DNA from: CAZMZF01 sp964570765
GTDB lineage: Bacteria > Zixibacteria > MSB-5A5 > RBG-16-43-9
Assembly (NCBI GenBank): GCA_964570765.1
Contig: CAZMZF010000009.1
Location: forward strand, 1-64,000
DNA: 64,000 nucleotides
Direction: 5' to 3'
A program made the translations under genes and the position numbers. This document shows positions 45,726 to 54,632 of this stretch, one piece after another. The notes beneath the pieces are model-generated. The model saw nothing but the letters and a program-made list of their open reading frames with translations, was not told the origin of the DNA and made no database searches. The first letter of the stretch is position 1, and the number at the start of each line of letters is the position of its first letter.

Positions 45726-46619
45726 TTAGATATTAAAGCGACCTTTTGATCCTTTAATATATGATTGATTTATTTCGACTGAAATCCATTTTCTTTTTAA
45801 TTTCTCTGCAACCCAACCAGTGGTATTACTTCCCCCAAATGGATCAAAGACTAAATCACCAGGGTCGGTTAGAAATTTTATAAAAAAATTGGGAATAAAT
45901 TCAGGCATTCTAGCAGGATGTAGTTCGATATTATTTCCTTTACAATATTCAATATATTTTGATGTTGAGATTGTGTTTGCTCCAACCAAGACATTTGATG
46001 GGATTGCACCATCATTATCTTTCAAAAAAGAGTTCTCGCCGATTAAATGTTCAGACGGTCTTGGTCCTGAGTTATACTTCTTCCTTTTAAGAAGTTTTTT
46101 CATTGATTCGCTGTATTCCTCAAGTACATTTCGGTTATTCGCCTTTGGATTAGGGGAGTTGCTCAGCCACCAAATATGCGTAAACGCATCCTTTACTCTT
46201 ACCCTGTCCACATTCACCCATTGAACTGGACTGGGTAGTCTTGCAATATTAAACCATATAAAATGTTGACATAAAAAATAATTTCCCTTCTCCTGAAATT
46301 CCAATAAAGCTTTTAAAGGCAGTGTCGACATTATTGGAGCATTTGCTTCCCAAGCATTACCAAGCTCAATAACTATTGAGCCATCTTTTGTAAGAAAATC
46401 CTTGACCTTTCTGGCTAATCCAGAAAACCAGTTTAAATATTCTTTCCCATTACGGTTACCATATTTTTTCTTTCGGTTTAATGGAAAAGGGGGAGAGGTA
46501 AAAATTAAATTTACTTCTTTTTTATATTTAGCAAAAGATTTTGATTTTAAAATCTCATCAATATCACCTTGAAAGCAGACGCCCAATTGGGTTTTGTAAG
46601 CTTTTTTAATTTGAGCCAT
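45726..46619 (-). CDS. beta-class DNA (N4-cytosine or N6-adenine) methyltransferase, first gene of putative defence operon
   Basis: The 297-residue enzyme has the catalytic motif TSPPF at residues 41-45 and the SAM-binding motif DPFGGSNTTG at 259-268, in the order of beta-class methylases. The TSPPF form suggests N4-methylcytosine, but N6-adenine is not excluded. No restriction endonuclease is encoded beside it; the next three genes are a PRTase-like protein, an ATPase and a CARF-like protein. I infer that it marks self DNA for this system or stands in for a missing target-recognition partner. An AGGAT site precedes the ATG. Confidence 0.92.
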   Translation of the reverse strand: MAQIKKAYKTQLGVCFQGDIDEILKSKSFAKYKKEVNLIFTSPPFPLNRKKKYGNRNGKEYLNWFSGLARKVKDFLTKDGSIVIELGNAWEANAPIMSTLPLKALLEFQEKGNYFLCQHFIWFNIARLPSPVQWVNVDRVRVKDAFTHIWWLSNSPNPKANNRNVLEEYSESMKKLLKRKKYNSGPRPSEHLIGENSFLKDNDGAIPSNVLVGANTISTSKYIEYCKGNNIELHPARMPEFIPNFFIKFLTDPGDLVFDPFGGSNTTGWVAEKLKRKWISVEINQSYIKGSKGRFNI

Positions 46620-46642
46620 AACATTTATCCTGTCTTAGTTCA

Positions 46643-46720
46643 TAGGTTAGGAGCCCCGTGCCCAGACGAGCGGACGCTCCCCACTGGGAGCTCATCCGAG
46701 CTCCTGACACTTTTATTTGT
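46643..46720. repeat. palindromic repeat flanking the four-gene operon, upstream side
   Basis: TAGGTTAGGAGC/GAGCTCCTGACAC arms enclose a GAGCG/CGCTC hairpin; the stretch ACTTTTATTTGT follows, as in the repeat at 41791-41854. The operon is thus bracketed by related repeats. Confidence 0.55.
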
Positions 46721-46763
46721 CTATGAACCACAAACCCTGAACCGATTTTAAAAAAGGAACTGA

Positions 46764-47969
46764 TTATAACTTCACCAATTCTACACGACGATTGTTTGCC
46801 TTTCCCTCCGGGGTATTGTTCTTATCGATTGGCTTTGATTCACCCCAGCCCTTGGATTCAAGTCGTTCAGCAGCAATCTTGTAGTTTGCGATAAGATAGT
46901 TCCTCACTGATGCCGCTCGTTTTTGCGACAAGGTCAGGTTGTATTCGTCTGTCCCATCGCTATCCGTATGCCCCTCGATGGACAAACGCAGAGTGGGATT
47001 ATCGGTCAAAAGCGCGCCGATATCCGCCAGCGTCTTGTATGACTCACCCTTGATCTTGTCCGAGCCCGAATCGAAGAGGATGCCGTGAGTGACGATCCGT
47101 CCCGCCTCATCCAGCTGCTGCTTTAGCGTTTTACCTCCCTCAGCGTAGCGGAACGTGCCGATCAGCATCGGATTGTTGGGCTCGTCCAGCCAGGGATCCA
47201 TATAAACCCCGAAGTCCACCGGTTTGAAGCTTTCGACGGCTGGGACGTTAGCCATACGTTCGTTGTCGATGTAACACTTCATCGTGCTCTGCGTGGCCAT
47301 GATGCGCATGGTGTGGATCCCCCCGGGAAGCGGTGCGCTCAGCTCTTTGGAGGCAATGTCCTTATCCAAGAGTCTGAGGTTGGTTCTGAACTTATCCTGT
47401 ATGTAGAAGTTGCCGATCTCTTGACCCTCACCGTTGTACCACTTGATGAAGAACCAATGACCCCTCGTATCCCCCCCTTTAATGTAGAATTCCATTTCGA
47501 TAGTGTACTTCGGCGGAAGCGCTCCGGTTGCGATCTTGGGGCGGATGGAACCCTTGTCCGTGCACAGGATGAAGTTCTTGCCCCCCTGCTTGGCAATCTC
47601 GAAGACCCCCTCATCCAGCCTCCACCGGGAGGGGAACTCGCCCATTTCCTCGCTGGAGAAGTCATCGTAGAAGATTACCTTGTCCCCGGGTACGAAGTCG
47701 TACTTGGTGTAAAGTGACATATCTTCCGAAGCTCCGGCAGCAGTCGGCTGTGCTTTTGCCGTATCGGAGGCGGGCTTTTCGGCTGACTCTTTGTTAGCCT
47801 TGGAAGTGTCCGAAGCTGTTTCTTCCTTCCCCTCGATTGTCTCCTCCACCTTCTTTTTCGCTTTTTCTTTGGCTTTGTCCTTGAGCTTCCCAAACTGTGC
47901 CGTGGCCGGGGATGAAATTGCTATGAGAGCAAAACAGAACAAGACGATGAAAGTAAACTTTGATTTCAT
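46764..47969 (-). CDS. OmpA-family protein with lectin-like middle domain
   Basis: The 401-residue protein has a signal peptide to about residue 24 (SSPATAQ), a charged Lys/Glu stretch and a Ser/Thr/Ala-rich linker (about 40-90). Next is a concanavalin-like beta-sandwich (about 90-290; VIFYDDFSSEEMGEFPSRW, TIEMEFYIKGGD). The C-terminal 110 residues form an OmpA-like peptidoglycan-binding domain (ILFDSGSDKI, LRLSIEGHTDSDGTDEYN, NNRRVELVKL). It probably ties the outer membrane or a surface ligand to peptidoglycan. It lies upstream of the four-gene operon in the same direction but separated by a palindrome, so is probably independent. Confidence 0.9.
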   Translation of the reverse strand: MKSKFTFIVLFCFALIAISSPATAQFGKLKDKAKEKAKKKVEETIEGKEETASDTSKANKESAEKPASDTAKAQPTAAGASEDMSLYTKYDFVPGDKVIFYDDFSSEEMGEFPSRWRLDEGVFEIAKQGGKNFILCTDKGSIRPKIATGALPPKYTIEMEFYIKGGDTRGHWFFIKWYNGEGQEIGNFYIQDKFRTNLRLLDKDIASKELSAPLPGGIHTMRIMATQSTMKCYIDNERMANVPAVESFKPVDFGVYMDPWLDEPNNPMLIGTFRYAEGGKTLKQQLDEAGRIVTHGILFDSGSDKIKGESYKTLADIGALLTDNPTLRLSIEGHTDSDGTDEYNLTLSQKRAASVRNYLIANYKIAAERLESKGWGESKPIDKNNTPEGKANNRRVELVKL

Positions 47970-48496
47970 AAAACTCTCCTTTCTTCATTAAACCCAATGG
48001 ATAGTTACTTCTCTAACCATTGAGATGTTTAGTTTTTCACCTGTGGCTAAAAGCGAGCAGGTGGTTAGCTTTCTTTTTTCCAACTTTTAGTAGCTCATTT
48101 CCCATTTCGGGGTTATATAGAATTTATATAAAAATATACAGACTTTTAACCTTGTCAAGTTTTTTTTGGCGAAGAATAGAGAAATCTGACGATCTCTGGC
48201 TTGACTATTAAATGCTTTCAGTCTGCTGTCGACCGACCACCGATTTTTGGGGTGGCGGGGTTGTGACTACGAACTATGAACTATTTACTGCTTTAAAAAT
48301 GCGGCCCCGACCTCACTCTCCGCAAACTTTTGTAACCTTCGAGTTCAATCTCCGATTGCACTATGCCAGAATCAACGGAAGCCGTTGGAAAACAATTGAA
48401 TAATTAGACGAAGCTCCATAGCGGTGTGACAGCCTAAGCATGATAGGGGACGGTACTGCGCTATAAGGGTAGTTTGCAAGCCCGCTTGATTATCCT
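47970..48496. other. intergenic region with a tRNA-like repeat, no gene
   Basis: The 48301-48397 segment resembles 41619-41715. Upstream of it, GAACTATGAACTATTTACTG and GGCCCCGACC resemble the sequence 3' of tRNA-Asp at 49130-49170. The short open frames are not convincing. Confidence 0.4.
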
Positions 48497-49003
48497 TCAC
48501 TTTTTATGTTCACCCTTCGTCTTAAAGACCCAGCGCGGGGCAGAATTGATGGTCTGCCGGAGTATGAGGTTCAGCTGTGCCGCATGGTGCTGGACGTGGC
48601 GCATGTTGTATAGATGTAACTCCGCAATGCTGAAGTCAACCGTTCCGAACACCCAGCGTTGACGAGCTTTCTCGTCCGTCAGAGCTTCAATCGTCGCCCG
48701 GCACTTGTTGCGGCCATGCTCAAGATAGGTTTGAAGCTCGTCTTTCGTATACGGACGCTCTGGAATAAGCCCGGCTGGGTCCAGCTCGTCAAGTGTGAAA
48801 GGAGCCGGGGGAGCGAATCCCTCAGCCGATTCAGATAGGTAAAGGTCGAGCCAGAAGAGCGTGTGATAGACGAGATACCAGAACTCCGGTCGCCGCAAGC
48901 GGTCGCTCCATAGCTTGTCCGGACAGGCGACCAGGGCATTTTCGAGCATGTCAATAGCAGCCCCGAACTGCTGCCACAGGATTGTTCTCCAGATAGTATC
49001 CAT
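48497..49003 (-). CDS. DinB/YfiT-like protein
   Basis: The 168-residue protein is a four-helix-bundle DinB type. Likely metal-binding His residues appear in YHTLFWLDLYL (helix 2) and MRHVQHHAAQLNLIL (helix 4). Such proteins include thiol-dependent transferases and DNA-damage-inducible proteins of uncertain activity. It stands alone; the local direction is that of the tRNA genes upstream. Confidence 0.85.
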   Translation of the reverse strand: MDTIWRTILWQQFGAAIDMLENALVACPDKLWSDRLRRPEFWYLVYHTLFWLDLYLSESAEGFAPPAPFTLDELDPAGLIPERPYTKDELQTYLEHGRNKCRATIEALTDEKARQRWVFGTVDFSIAELHLYNMRHVQHHAAQLNLILRQTINSAPRWVFKTKGEHKK

Positions 49004-49157
49004 TCCAAAGACTCCCGACCATACCGCTCTACCTCAGGCGGGTCGAAACGTTCTAACTAAGAGAGTATTTCTTGTTATATGGTGGTGAACTGCAAGTAGC
49101 TCTGCTTTTAATCTTTTAACCACCCACTATGAACCATGAACTATACACCGTTTTAAC

Positions 49158-49235
49158 TGGCGGGGCCGACGAGACTCGAACTCGCGACCTTCTGCGTGAC
49201 AGGCAGACGTTCTAACCAAACTGAACTACGACCCC
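49158..49235 (-). tRNA. tRNA-Asp(GTC)
   Basis: The acceptor stem GGGGTCG pairs with CGGCCCC (one G-U), discriminator G and CCA are encoded. The anticodon loop CTGTCAC within CTGC...GCAG gives GTC. D-loop AGTTCAGTTTGGTTAGAAC and T-loop GAGTTCGAGTCTC are standard. It lies 92 bases from tRNA-Val and on the same strand. Confidence 0.95.
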
Positions 49236-49327
49236 GCTGCGCGGTGGATGGTTGTTAGTTCATAGTTCGTGGTAAAAAAATCATTAACTATGAACCATCT
49301 ACTAACCACCATCCACCAGATTCATCT

Positions 49328-49402
49328 TGGGCGGTACTGGGATCGAACCAGTGACCTTCTGCGTGTAAGGCAGACGCTCTAAACCAGCTGAGCTAACCGC
49401 CC
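49328..49402 (-). tRNA. tRNA-Val(TAC)
   Basis: The acceptor stem GGGCGGT pairs with ACCGCCC, discriminator A; CCA is not encoded. Anticodon loop CTTACAC in CTGC...GCAG gives TAC. T-loop GGTTCGATCCC is standard. Its anticodon arm TCTGC..GCAGA matches the neighbouring tRNA-Asp. Confidence 0.95.
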
Positions 49403-49452
49403 GGGCATTTGCCAGTTGATAGTTCATAGTGAACGGTTCATAGTAAAAACCA

Positions 49453-49725
49453 TCAACCTTTTTTAATAATAAGCTCTTCTGGTTTGGGTGTTTGTTCCGC
49501 TTTCTTTTTCTTCTCTCCCAAGAGGATCGCAATCGGGATAATTACGCAATAACCCAGAACCAGAAGGATCGGGGCTAAAGTTATTGAGCCCTGAGATAAG
49601 GCAATATAACCTATGATTATAACTAAAAGCCCAATACCCATCCAGGTCCAGTTTCTCTTGGTGAAAGGAAGAGCGCCTTTTTCTTTAGCTTTCTCTACTT
49701 TAGGTTTTCCCTTTACTTTAGCCAT
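49453..49725 (-). CDS. small membrane protein, DUF3098-like
   Basis: The 90-residue protein has a basic N-terminus (KVKGKPKVEKAKEKG), a family-like stretch LPFTKRNWTWMGIGLL, and two membrane helices (about 30-48 and 52-70), ending in a charged tail. It resembles the DUF3098 family seen in Bacteroidetes-like groups. A GGAG site precedes the ATG. It lies 50 bases upstream of the two tRNA genes and reads towards them. Function unknown. Confidence 0.75.
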   Translation of the reverse strand: MAKVKGKPKVEKAKEKGALPFTKRNWTWMGIGLLVIIIGYIALSQGSITLAPILLVLGYCVIIPIAILLGEKKKKAEQTPKPEELIIKKG

Positions 49726-49976
49726 ATATTCTCCAGTTAATTAGCCAATTTAATAAAGAATTCAATAGAGTCAAGAGAAATTAACGCAAACTTTATACGT
49801 TTAAGAAAGATTCCATTGGGGAAGAATCTCAACAAAATGCTGTTGAGTAAAATAATTTCCAGTAAATATCTTCGACACATTCAAATAAAGATATAGCTTT
49901 AACCTTTTGACATATCAGAAGTTTTGCTCTACAGAATCCTTAAAATTCACTTTTTTAAAACCAACTGATTAAACCA

Positions 49977-50005
49977 TTGACAAAAAAGAACTCAAAAACT
50001 ATTAT
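49977..50005 (+). promoter_or_regulatory. sigma-70 type promoter of the nadE-fhs operon
   Basis: TTGACA (49977-49982) and TATTAT (50000-50005) are 17 bases apart, close to the consensus. Transcription would start near 50012, leaving about 40 bases of leader before nadE. Confidence 0.65.
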
Positions 50006-50050
50006 GGGGAAAATATTGGACTTCAGAATAATCAATCTTTGGGAGAGAAT

Positions 50051-51784
50051 ATGCGTTCCTTTAGAGTAGGGCTGGCACAGATAAACTGCACCGTAGGGGA
50101 TTTAGAAGGTAATGTTAAGAAGATAATCAACTATTTGGATAAAGCAAAAAAGTTGGGAGTGGAGTTAATCTGTTTTCCGGAACTGGCAGTTACCGGCTAC
50201 CCGCCTGAGGATTTACTCCTAAAACCTCAATTTATTGAGGATAACCTTAAGGCTTTGAAGAAGGTAACCTCAAAAACTGAGAACTTAACTGCAATAGTTG
50301 GATTTGTGGATAAAAATGGAGAAATTTACAATTCCGCAGCCATCATCCATAATAGAAAACTTATAGATGTTTATCATAAAATCAATCTCCCTAATTATGG
50401 GGTCTTTGATGAATACCGCTATTTTCAGCCAAGTGAGAAGGTCTCAGTGTATCAATTGGGTGATCTGGTCTTTGGGGTGAATATCTGTGAGGATATCTGG
50501 TATCCGGAAGGACCTGCGAAGGCTCAGGCTTTGTTGGGGGAAGCTGAGCTGATAATTAATATTAGCTCCTCCCCTTATCATCTGGGCAAATGGAAGGAGA
50601 GGGAGAAGATGCTCTCAACCAGAGCAAATGATGGCAGGGTCTTTCTACTGTATAATAATTTAGTGGGCGGGCAGGATGAGTTAGTTTTCGACGGGATGGG
50701 GATGATTTTCAGCCCGCAGGGTAAAACCCTTATCCAGGGAAGGCAGTTTGAAGAGGATCTGATAATAGCAGATTTAGACTTAGATGAGGTTTTCAGAGCA
50801 AGATTACAAGATTCAAAGTGGAGAAAGGAAAGGGAAGGGATCAAATCTGAAACAGTTAAGAAGATTGTTATCACTGAAAAGGTCAAAAAGAGAAAAAAAC
50901 CAAAGATCAGAAGAATAGAAGTAGAGGTTCTTGACCCAATAGCAGAAGTATATAAGGCACTGGTTTTGGGAACAAGGGATTATATTAAGAAAAATGAATT
51001 TACCAAGGTGGTCTTAGGGTTGAGCGGGGGAATAGATTCTGCCTTAGTAACCGTAATTGCTAAGGATGCCCTGGGTAAAAAGAACGTCATCTCGGTCTTT
51101 ATGCCTTCTGCGTATACATCTGAACGGAGCTATACAGATGCCAGAAGATTAGCTCAGAATTCAGGGATAAGATTTATCAACCTGCCAATTGAAAAAATCT
51201 TAAAATCTTATATTTCAACTTTATCCTCTGGGTTCAAAGGTAAAAAGCCGGATGTGACTGAGGAAAACCTCCAGGCACGGATCAGGGGTAATCTTCTGAT
51301 GGCATTATCCAACAAGTTCGGCTGGCTGGTTTTGACCACCGGGAATAAAAGTGAATTAGCAGTGGGATATTCCACCTTATATGGTGATATGGCTGGGGGT
51401 TTTGTGGTTTTAAAAGATATACCCAAGACCTTAGTCTATAAATTAGCTCGATATAGAAACTCCTTAGAGAAAAAAGAGGTCATCCCTGAAGATATTTTGA
51501 AAAGGGAACCTACAGCTGAGCTTAAACCAGGCCAGAAGGACACAGATACACTACCTCCATATCCGATATTAGACCCGATTTTAAAGTATTACGTGGAGGA
51601 GGACAAGGGGTTCAAAGAGATAAAGGATTTAGAATTTGACGAAAAAACAATTTCTAAGGTAATCGGTATGGTGGATAGAAGCGAATATAAAAGAAGACAG
51701 TCGCCTCCGGGTATTAAAATTACCCCCAGAGCTTTTGGAAAAGACCGAAGATTACCCATTACCAACAAGTATAAAGGATTTTAA
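50051..51784 (+). CDS. nadE: NAD synthase, glutamine-hydrolysing
   Basis: This enzyme makes NAD from deamido-NAD, ATP and glutamine. From the ATG at 50051, supported by GGGAGAG, the protein has 577 residues. The N-terminal nitrilase-type glutaminase domain has its Glu (FPELAVTGYPPED), Lys (YHKINLPNYGVFDEYR) and Cys (NICEDIWYP). The C-terminal synthase domain carries the PP-loop LGLSGGIDSALVTVIAK and TTGNKSELAVGYSTLYGDMA. Length fits the glutamine-dependent form. The next gene, fhs, begins directly at the stop codon. Confidence 0.96.
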   Translation: MRSFRVGLAQINCTVGDLEGNVKKIINYLDKAKKLGVELICFPELAVTGYPPEDLLLKPQFIEDNLKALKKVTSKTENLTAIVGFVDKNGEIYNSAAIIHNRKLIDVYHKINLPNYGVFDEYRYFQPSEKVSVYQLGDLVFGVNICEDIWYPEGPAKAQALLGEAELIINISSSPYHLGKWKEREKMLSTRANDGRVFLLYNNLVGGQDELVFDGMGMIFSPQGKTLIQGRQFEEDLIIADLDLDEVFRARLQDSKWRKEREGIKSETVKKIVITEKVKKRKKPKIRRIEVEVLDPIAEVYKALVLGTRDYIKKNEFTKVVLGLSGGIDSALVTVIAKDALGKKNVISVFMPSAYTSERSYTDARRLAQNSGIRFINLPIEKILKSYISTLSSGFKGKKPDVTEENLQARIRGNLLMALSNKFGWLVLTTGNKSELAVGYSTLYGDMAGGFVVLKDIPKTLVYKLARYRNSLEKKEVIPEDILKREPTAELKPGQKDTDTLPPYPILDPILKYYVEEDKGFKEIKDLEFDEKTISKVIGMVDRSEYKRRQSPPGIKITPRAFGKDRRLPITNKYKGF

Positions 51785-53434
51785 ATGCTTGAAAATATTA
51801 GACCGATCATAGAGATATCAGAAGAGATCGGCTTAAAAGAAGATGAATTAGAGCTTTGTGGAAAATATATTGCTAAAGTTTCTTTCAGAGTTCTGGAGAG
51901 GTTGAAAGATAGAAAAACAGGCAAATATATTTTTGTAACCGCCATAACCCCTACTCCCTTAGGAGAAGGAAAGACTGTAACTGCTATTGGACTTTCTCAA
52001 GCTTTAAATAGAATAAACAAAAAATCTATTTGTACTTTGAGACAGCCATCTATGGGACCCTTATTCGGAATAAAAGGTGGTGCAACTGGAGGAGGGAAAG
52101 CACAGGTTTTACCCAGGGAGGAGATAAATCTTCATTTCACCGGCGATTTTCACGCTGTCGGTTATGCCCATAATCTCCTTTCAGCTATTTTAGATACTCA
52201 TCTGCAAAAAGGGAATAAATTAGGTTTTGATATTTCTGAGATTTTCTGGCCCAGAGTGGTGGATATAAATGATCGTGCCTTAAGGCATATAATAATAGGT
52301 CTCGGAGGGAAAGCAGATGGTATACCCAGGGAATCTTTTTTCGATATCACACCGGCAAGTGAGGTTATGTCGATTCTATCTTTATCCAAAGATTTAGAAG
52401 ATCTTAAAAAAAGGCTCTCTAAGATAATCGTGGGGATGGACCAGAATAAGAAGATGATAAGCGTAGAGGATTTAAAATCTTTTGGGGCAATGGCTGTGGT
52501 CTTGAAAAAAGCCTTTAATCCAAATTTAGTTCAGACCTCAGAAGGAACTCCAGCTTTTGTTCATACTGGTCCTTTTGCCAATATCTCGCATGGAAATTGT
52601 TCAGTTATATCGGATCTTATAGCTTTGAAGCTCACAGATTATGTTATTACCGAGTCAGGTTTTGGTGCGGATTGTGGTGCTGAGAAACTGATGGATATAA
52701 AATGTCGGGAAAGCGGACTTAAACCTGATTTAGCAGTTTTAGTTGCCACAATTAGAAGCCTGATGATGCACGGGATCGGGTTCTATGATAAAAAAGCACT
52801 TGAAGAAGAAAATCTAATGACCTTAGAAAAAGGTTGTCAGAATTTGCAAAAACATATAGAGAACCTTAAGCTTTTCGGCCTTCCAGTGCTTGTAGCCATA
52901 AACCGTTTCCCTGAAGACAGCGAAAAAGAGCTTTCTTTCTTAAAAGAAAAGTCGATCCAGACTGGAGCAGATGAAGTCTCAGTTACAGAAGTTTTTGATA
53001 AAGGTGGAGAAGGAGGTTTAGAGTTAGCTGAAAAGGTTGTAAGACTCTGTGAAAAAGGAAGCTCTTTTAAATTCCTGTATGAAGCAGGAGGTATAAAGGA
53101 AAAAATTGAGAAAATCGCCAGGAAAATTTACGGAGCAGGTGAGGTCCTCTATTATCCCTTAGCTGAGAAAAGGATCGACCTTTTCAAATCCTGGGGACTG
53201 GATAATCTTCCTATCTGTATTGCCAAGACTCCTTATTCTTTTTCTTCTGACCCCAAGCTCAAAGGAAAACCAGTGAATTTTCGTTTTCCAATAGAGGATT
53301 TAAGGCCTGCAACTGGTGCAGGTTATCTATATGCCTTAGCTGGTGATATTATGACTATGCCAGGCTTACCTACCATCCCGGCAGCATTTAACTTCGATTT
53401 AGATAAAGATGGAAACATATCCGGACTTACATAA
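51785..53434 (+). CDS. fhs: formate--tetrahydrofolate ligase
   Basis: This 549-residue enzyme joins formate to tetrahydrofolate using ATP. The nucleotide-binding loop TPTPLGEGKTVTAIGLSQAL is near residue 57, followed by RQPSMGPLFGIKGGATGGGK and the conserved EINLHFTGDFHA, TEGTPAFVHTGPFANISHG (here SEGTPAF...) and GFGADCGAEK. It has no spacer after nadE. It may serve one-carbon supply for purines and formyl-methionine or an acetyl-CoA pathway; context does not decide. Confidence 0.96.
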   Translation: MLENIRPIIEISEEIGLKEDELELCGKYIAKVSFRVLERLKDRKTGKYIFVTAITPTPLGEGKTVTAIGLSQALNRINKKSICTLRQPSMGPLFGIKGGATGGGKAQVLPREEINLHFTGDFHAVGYAHNLLSAILDTHLQKGNKLGFDISEIFWPRVVDINDRALRHIIIGLGGKADGIPRESFFDITPASEVMSILSLSKDLEDLKKRLSKIIVGMDQNKKMISVEDLKSFGAMAVVLKKAFNPNLVQTSEGTPAFVHTGPFANISHGNCSVISDLIALKLTDYVITESGFGADCGAEKLMDIKCRESGLKPDLAVLVATIRSLMMHGIGFYDKKALEEENLMTLEKGCQNLQKHIENLKLFGLPVLVAINRFPEDSEKELSFLKEKSIQTGADEVSVTEVFDKGGEGGLELAEKVVRLCEKGSSFKFLYEAGGIKEKIEKIARKIYGAGEVLYYPLAEKRIDLFKSWGLDNLPICIAKTPYSFSSDPKLKGKPVNFRFPIEDLRPATGAGYLYALAGDIMTMPGLPTIPAAFNFDLDKDGNISGLT

Positions 53435-53449
53435 TAATAAGGAGTCAAG

Positions 53450-53953
53450 ATGGAAAAACTCTTAGAGATATTATCACAGGCAATGCAGGTGGAGATAGAT
53501 GGGTATCATTTCTACAAATTAGCCTCTGAGAAAACTACAGATAAAAAAGGGAAAGAGGTCTTTCTATCCTTAGCTGAGGATGAGAAAGAACATTATCATA
53601 TCTTAAAGGGACAGTATGAAAAAGTAAGAAAGACCGGAGGGGTAGAATTCAAGGATAGGAAAGTTGAATTCTTCAAGTCCGATAGCCCCAGCCCCATCTT
53701 CTCTGAAGATTTCAGGAAAAGGATTAAGGATATGCACTTTGAGATGTCAGCTTTAAGCATCGGAGCACTCTTAGAGAAAAACTCCATAGAATATTATCGA
53801 AAGTATGCGGAGCAAAGTGAGAATGAAGAGGTTAAAAAACTTTTCTCCTATCTTATAGAATGGGAACAGGAGCATCTCAAGGCATTGATAGCTCAGAAGA
53901 AATATTTAAAAGAGGCTTACTGGGAAGGGGCTCGTTTCTTCCCGGATATCTAA
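53450..53953 (+). CDS. ferritin-like (rubrerythrin-type) diiron protein
   Basis: The 167-residue protein is a four-helix ferritin-like bundle. Iron ligands appear in two pairs: VEIDGYHFYKLAS with EDEKEHYHIL, and EKNSIEYYRKYAE with WEQEHLKAL. There is no rubredoxin domain. A role in peroxide reduction or iron handling is typical of the family. A GGAG site precedes the ATG and it follows fhs by 15 bases; wrbA and a peroxiredoxin follow, which fits an oxidative-stress cluster. Confidence 0.88.
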   Translation: MEKLLEILSQAMQVEIDGYHFYKLASEKTTDKKGKEVFLSLAEDEKEHYHILKGQYEKVRKTGGVEFKDRKVEFFKSDSPSPIFSEDFRKRIKDMHFEMSALSIGALLEKNSIEYYRKYAEQSENEEVKKLFSYLIEWEQEHLKALIAQKKYLKEAYWEGARFFPDI

Positions 53954-53964
53954 GGAGGAAGAAG

Positions 53965-54576
53965 ATGAAAATCTTAGTAGTCTATTACAGTATGACCGGG
54001 CACGTTTTCAGATTAGCCCAGGCAGTAGCACGAGGGGCTAAGGAAGAAGAGGGTGCTGAGGTTAGTTTGAAAACGGTTGAGGAGTTACTTCCTGAGGAGA
54101 TTATCGAAAAAAGCCCTTCCATAAAAAAAACTAAAGAAGAGCAGAAGGACATCCCCATAGCCACAAATGAGGATCTGGCACAGGCAGATGCGGTGATTTT
54201 TGGCTCACCAACCAGATTTGGAAATATGTGCGCCCAGATGAGGAATTTTTTGGATAAAACCGGACCTTTGTGGGCAAAAGGGAAGTTAGTTGGAAAGCCT
54301 GCCGGGGTTTTTTGCTCAACCGGAACTATGCACGGTGGCCAAGAAACCACCTTGATTTCGATGATAACCACTTTACTCCATCACGGAATGATTATCGTGG
54401 GAATTCCTTATACTGAACCACTGCTCTCCACCACCCAGAGAGGCGGAACACCCTATGGAGCCTCCTCCGTTTCCGGACCAAAAGGAGACCAGATTCCAAA
54501 TGAAGATGAGCTTTATCTAGCCAAAGCCTTGGGAAAAAGAGTGGCGGAGATTACTAAGAAATTAAAAGGGGAATAA
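53965..54576 (+). CDS. wrbA: NAD(P)H:quinone oxidoreductase, WrbA type
   Basis: This FMN-binding flavodoxin-like enzyme reduces quinones by two electrons. From the ATG at 53965, which has an AGGAGGAAGAAG leader, the protein has 203 residues. Motifs are VVYYSMTGHVFRLAQAVA (FMN phosphate), GSPTRFGNMCAQMRNFLD and TGTMHGGQETTLISM, and IPYTEP. Length agrees with WrbA. It starts 11 bases after the ferritin-like gene. Confidence 0.94.
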   Translation: MKILVVYYSMTGHVFRLAQAVARGAKEEEGAEVSLKTVEELLPEEIIEKSPSIKKTKEEQKDIPIATNEDLAQADAVIFGSPTRFGNMCAQMRNFLDKTGPLWAKGKLVGKPAGVFCSTGTMHGGQETTLISMITTLLHHGMIIVGIPYTEPLLSTTQRGGTPYGASSVSGPKGDQIPNEDELYLAKALGKRVAEITKKLKGE

Positions 54577-54632
54577 AAGAGTTTTAGAAAATATATGGGG
54601 AAAAAGAATGGAGAATTATCCAGGAGGAAAAA

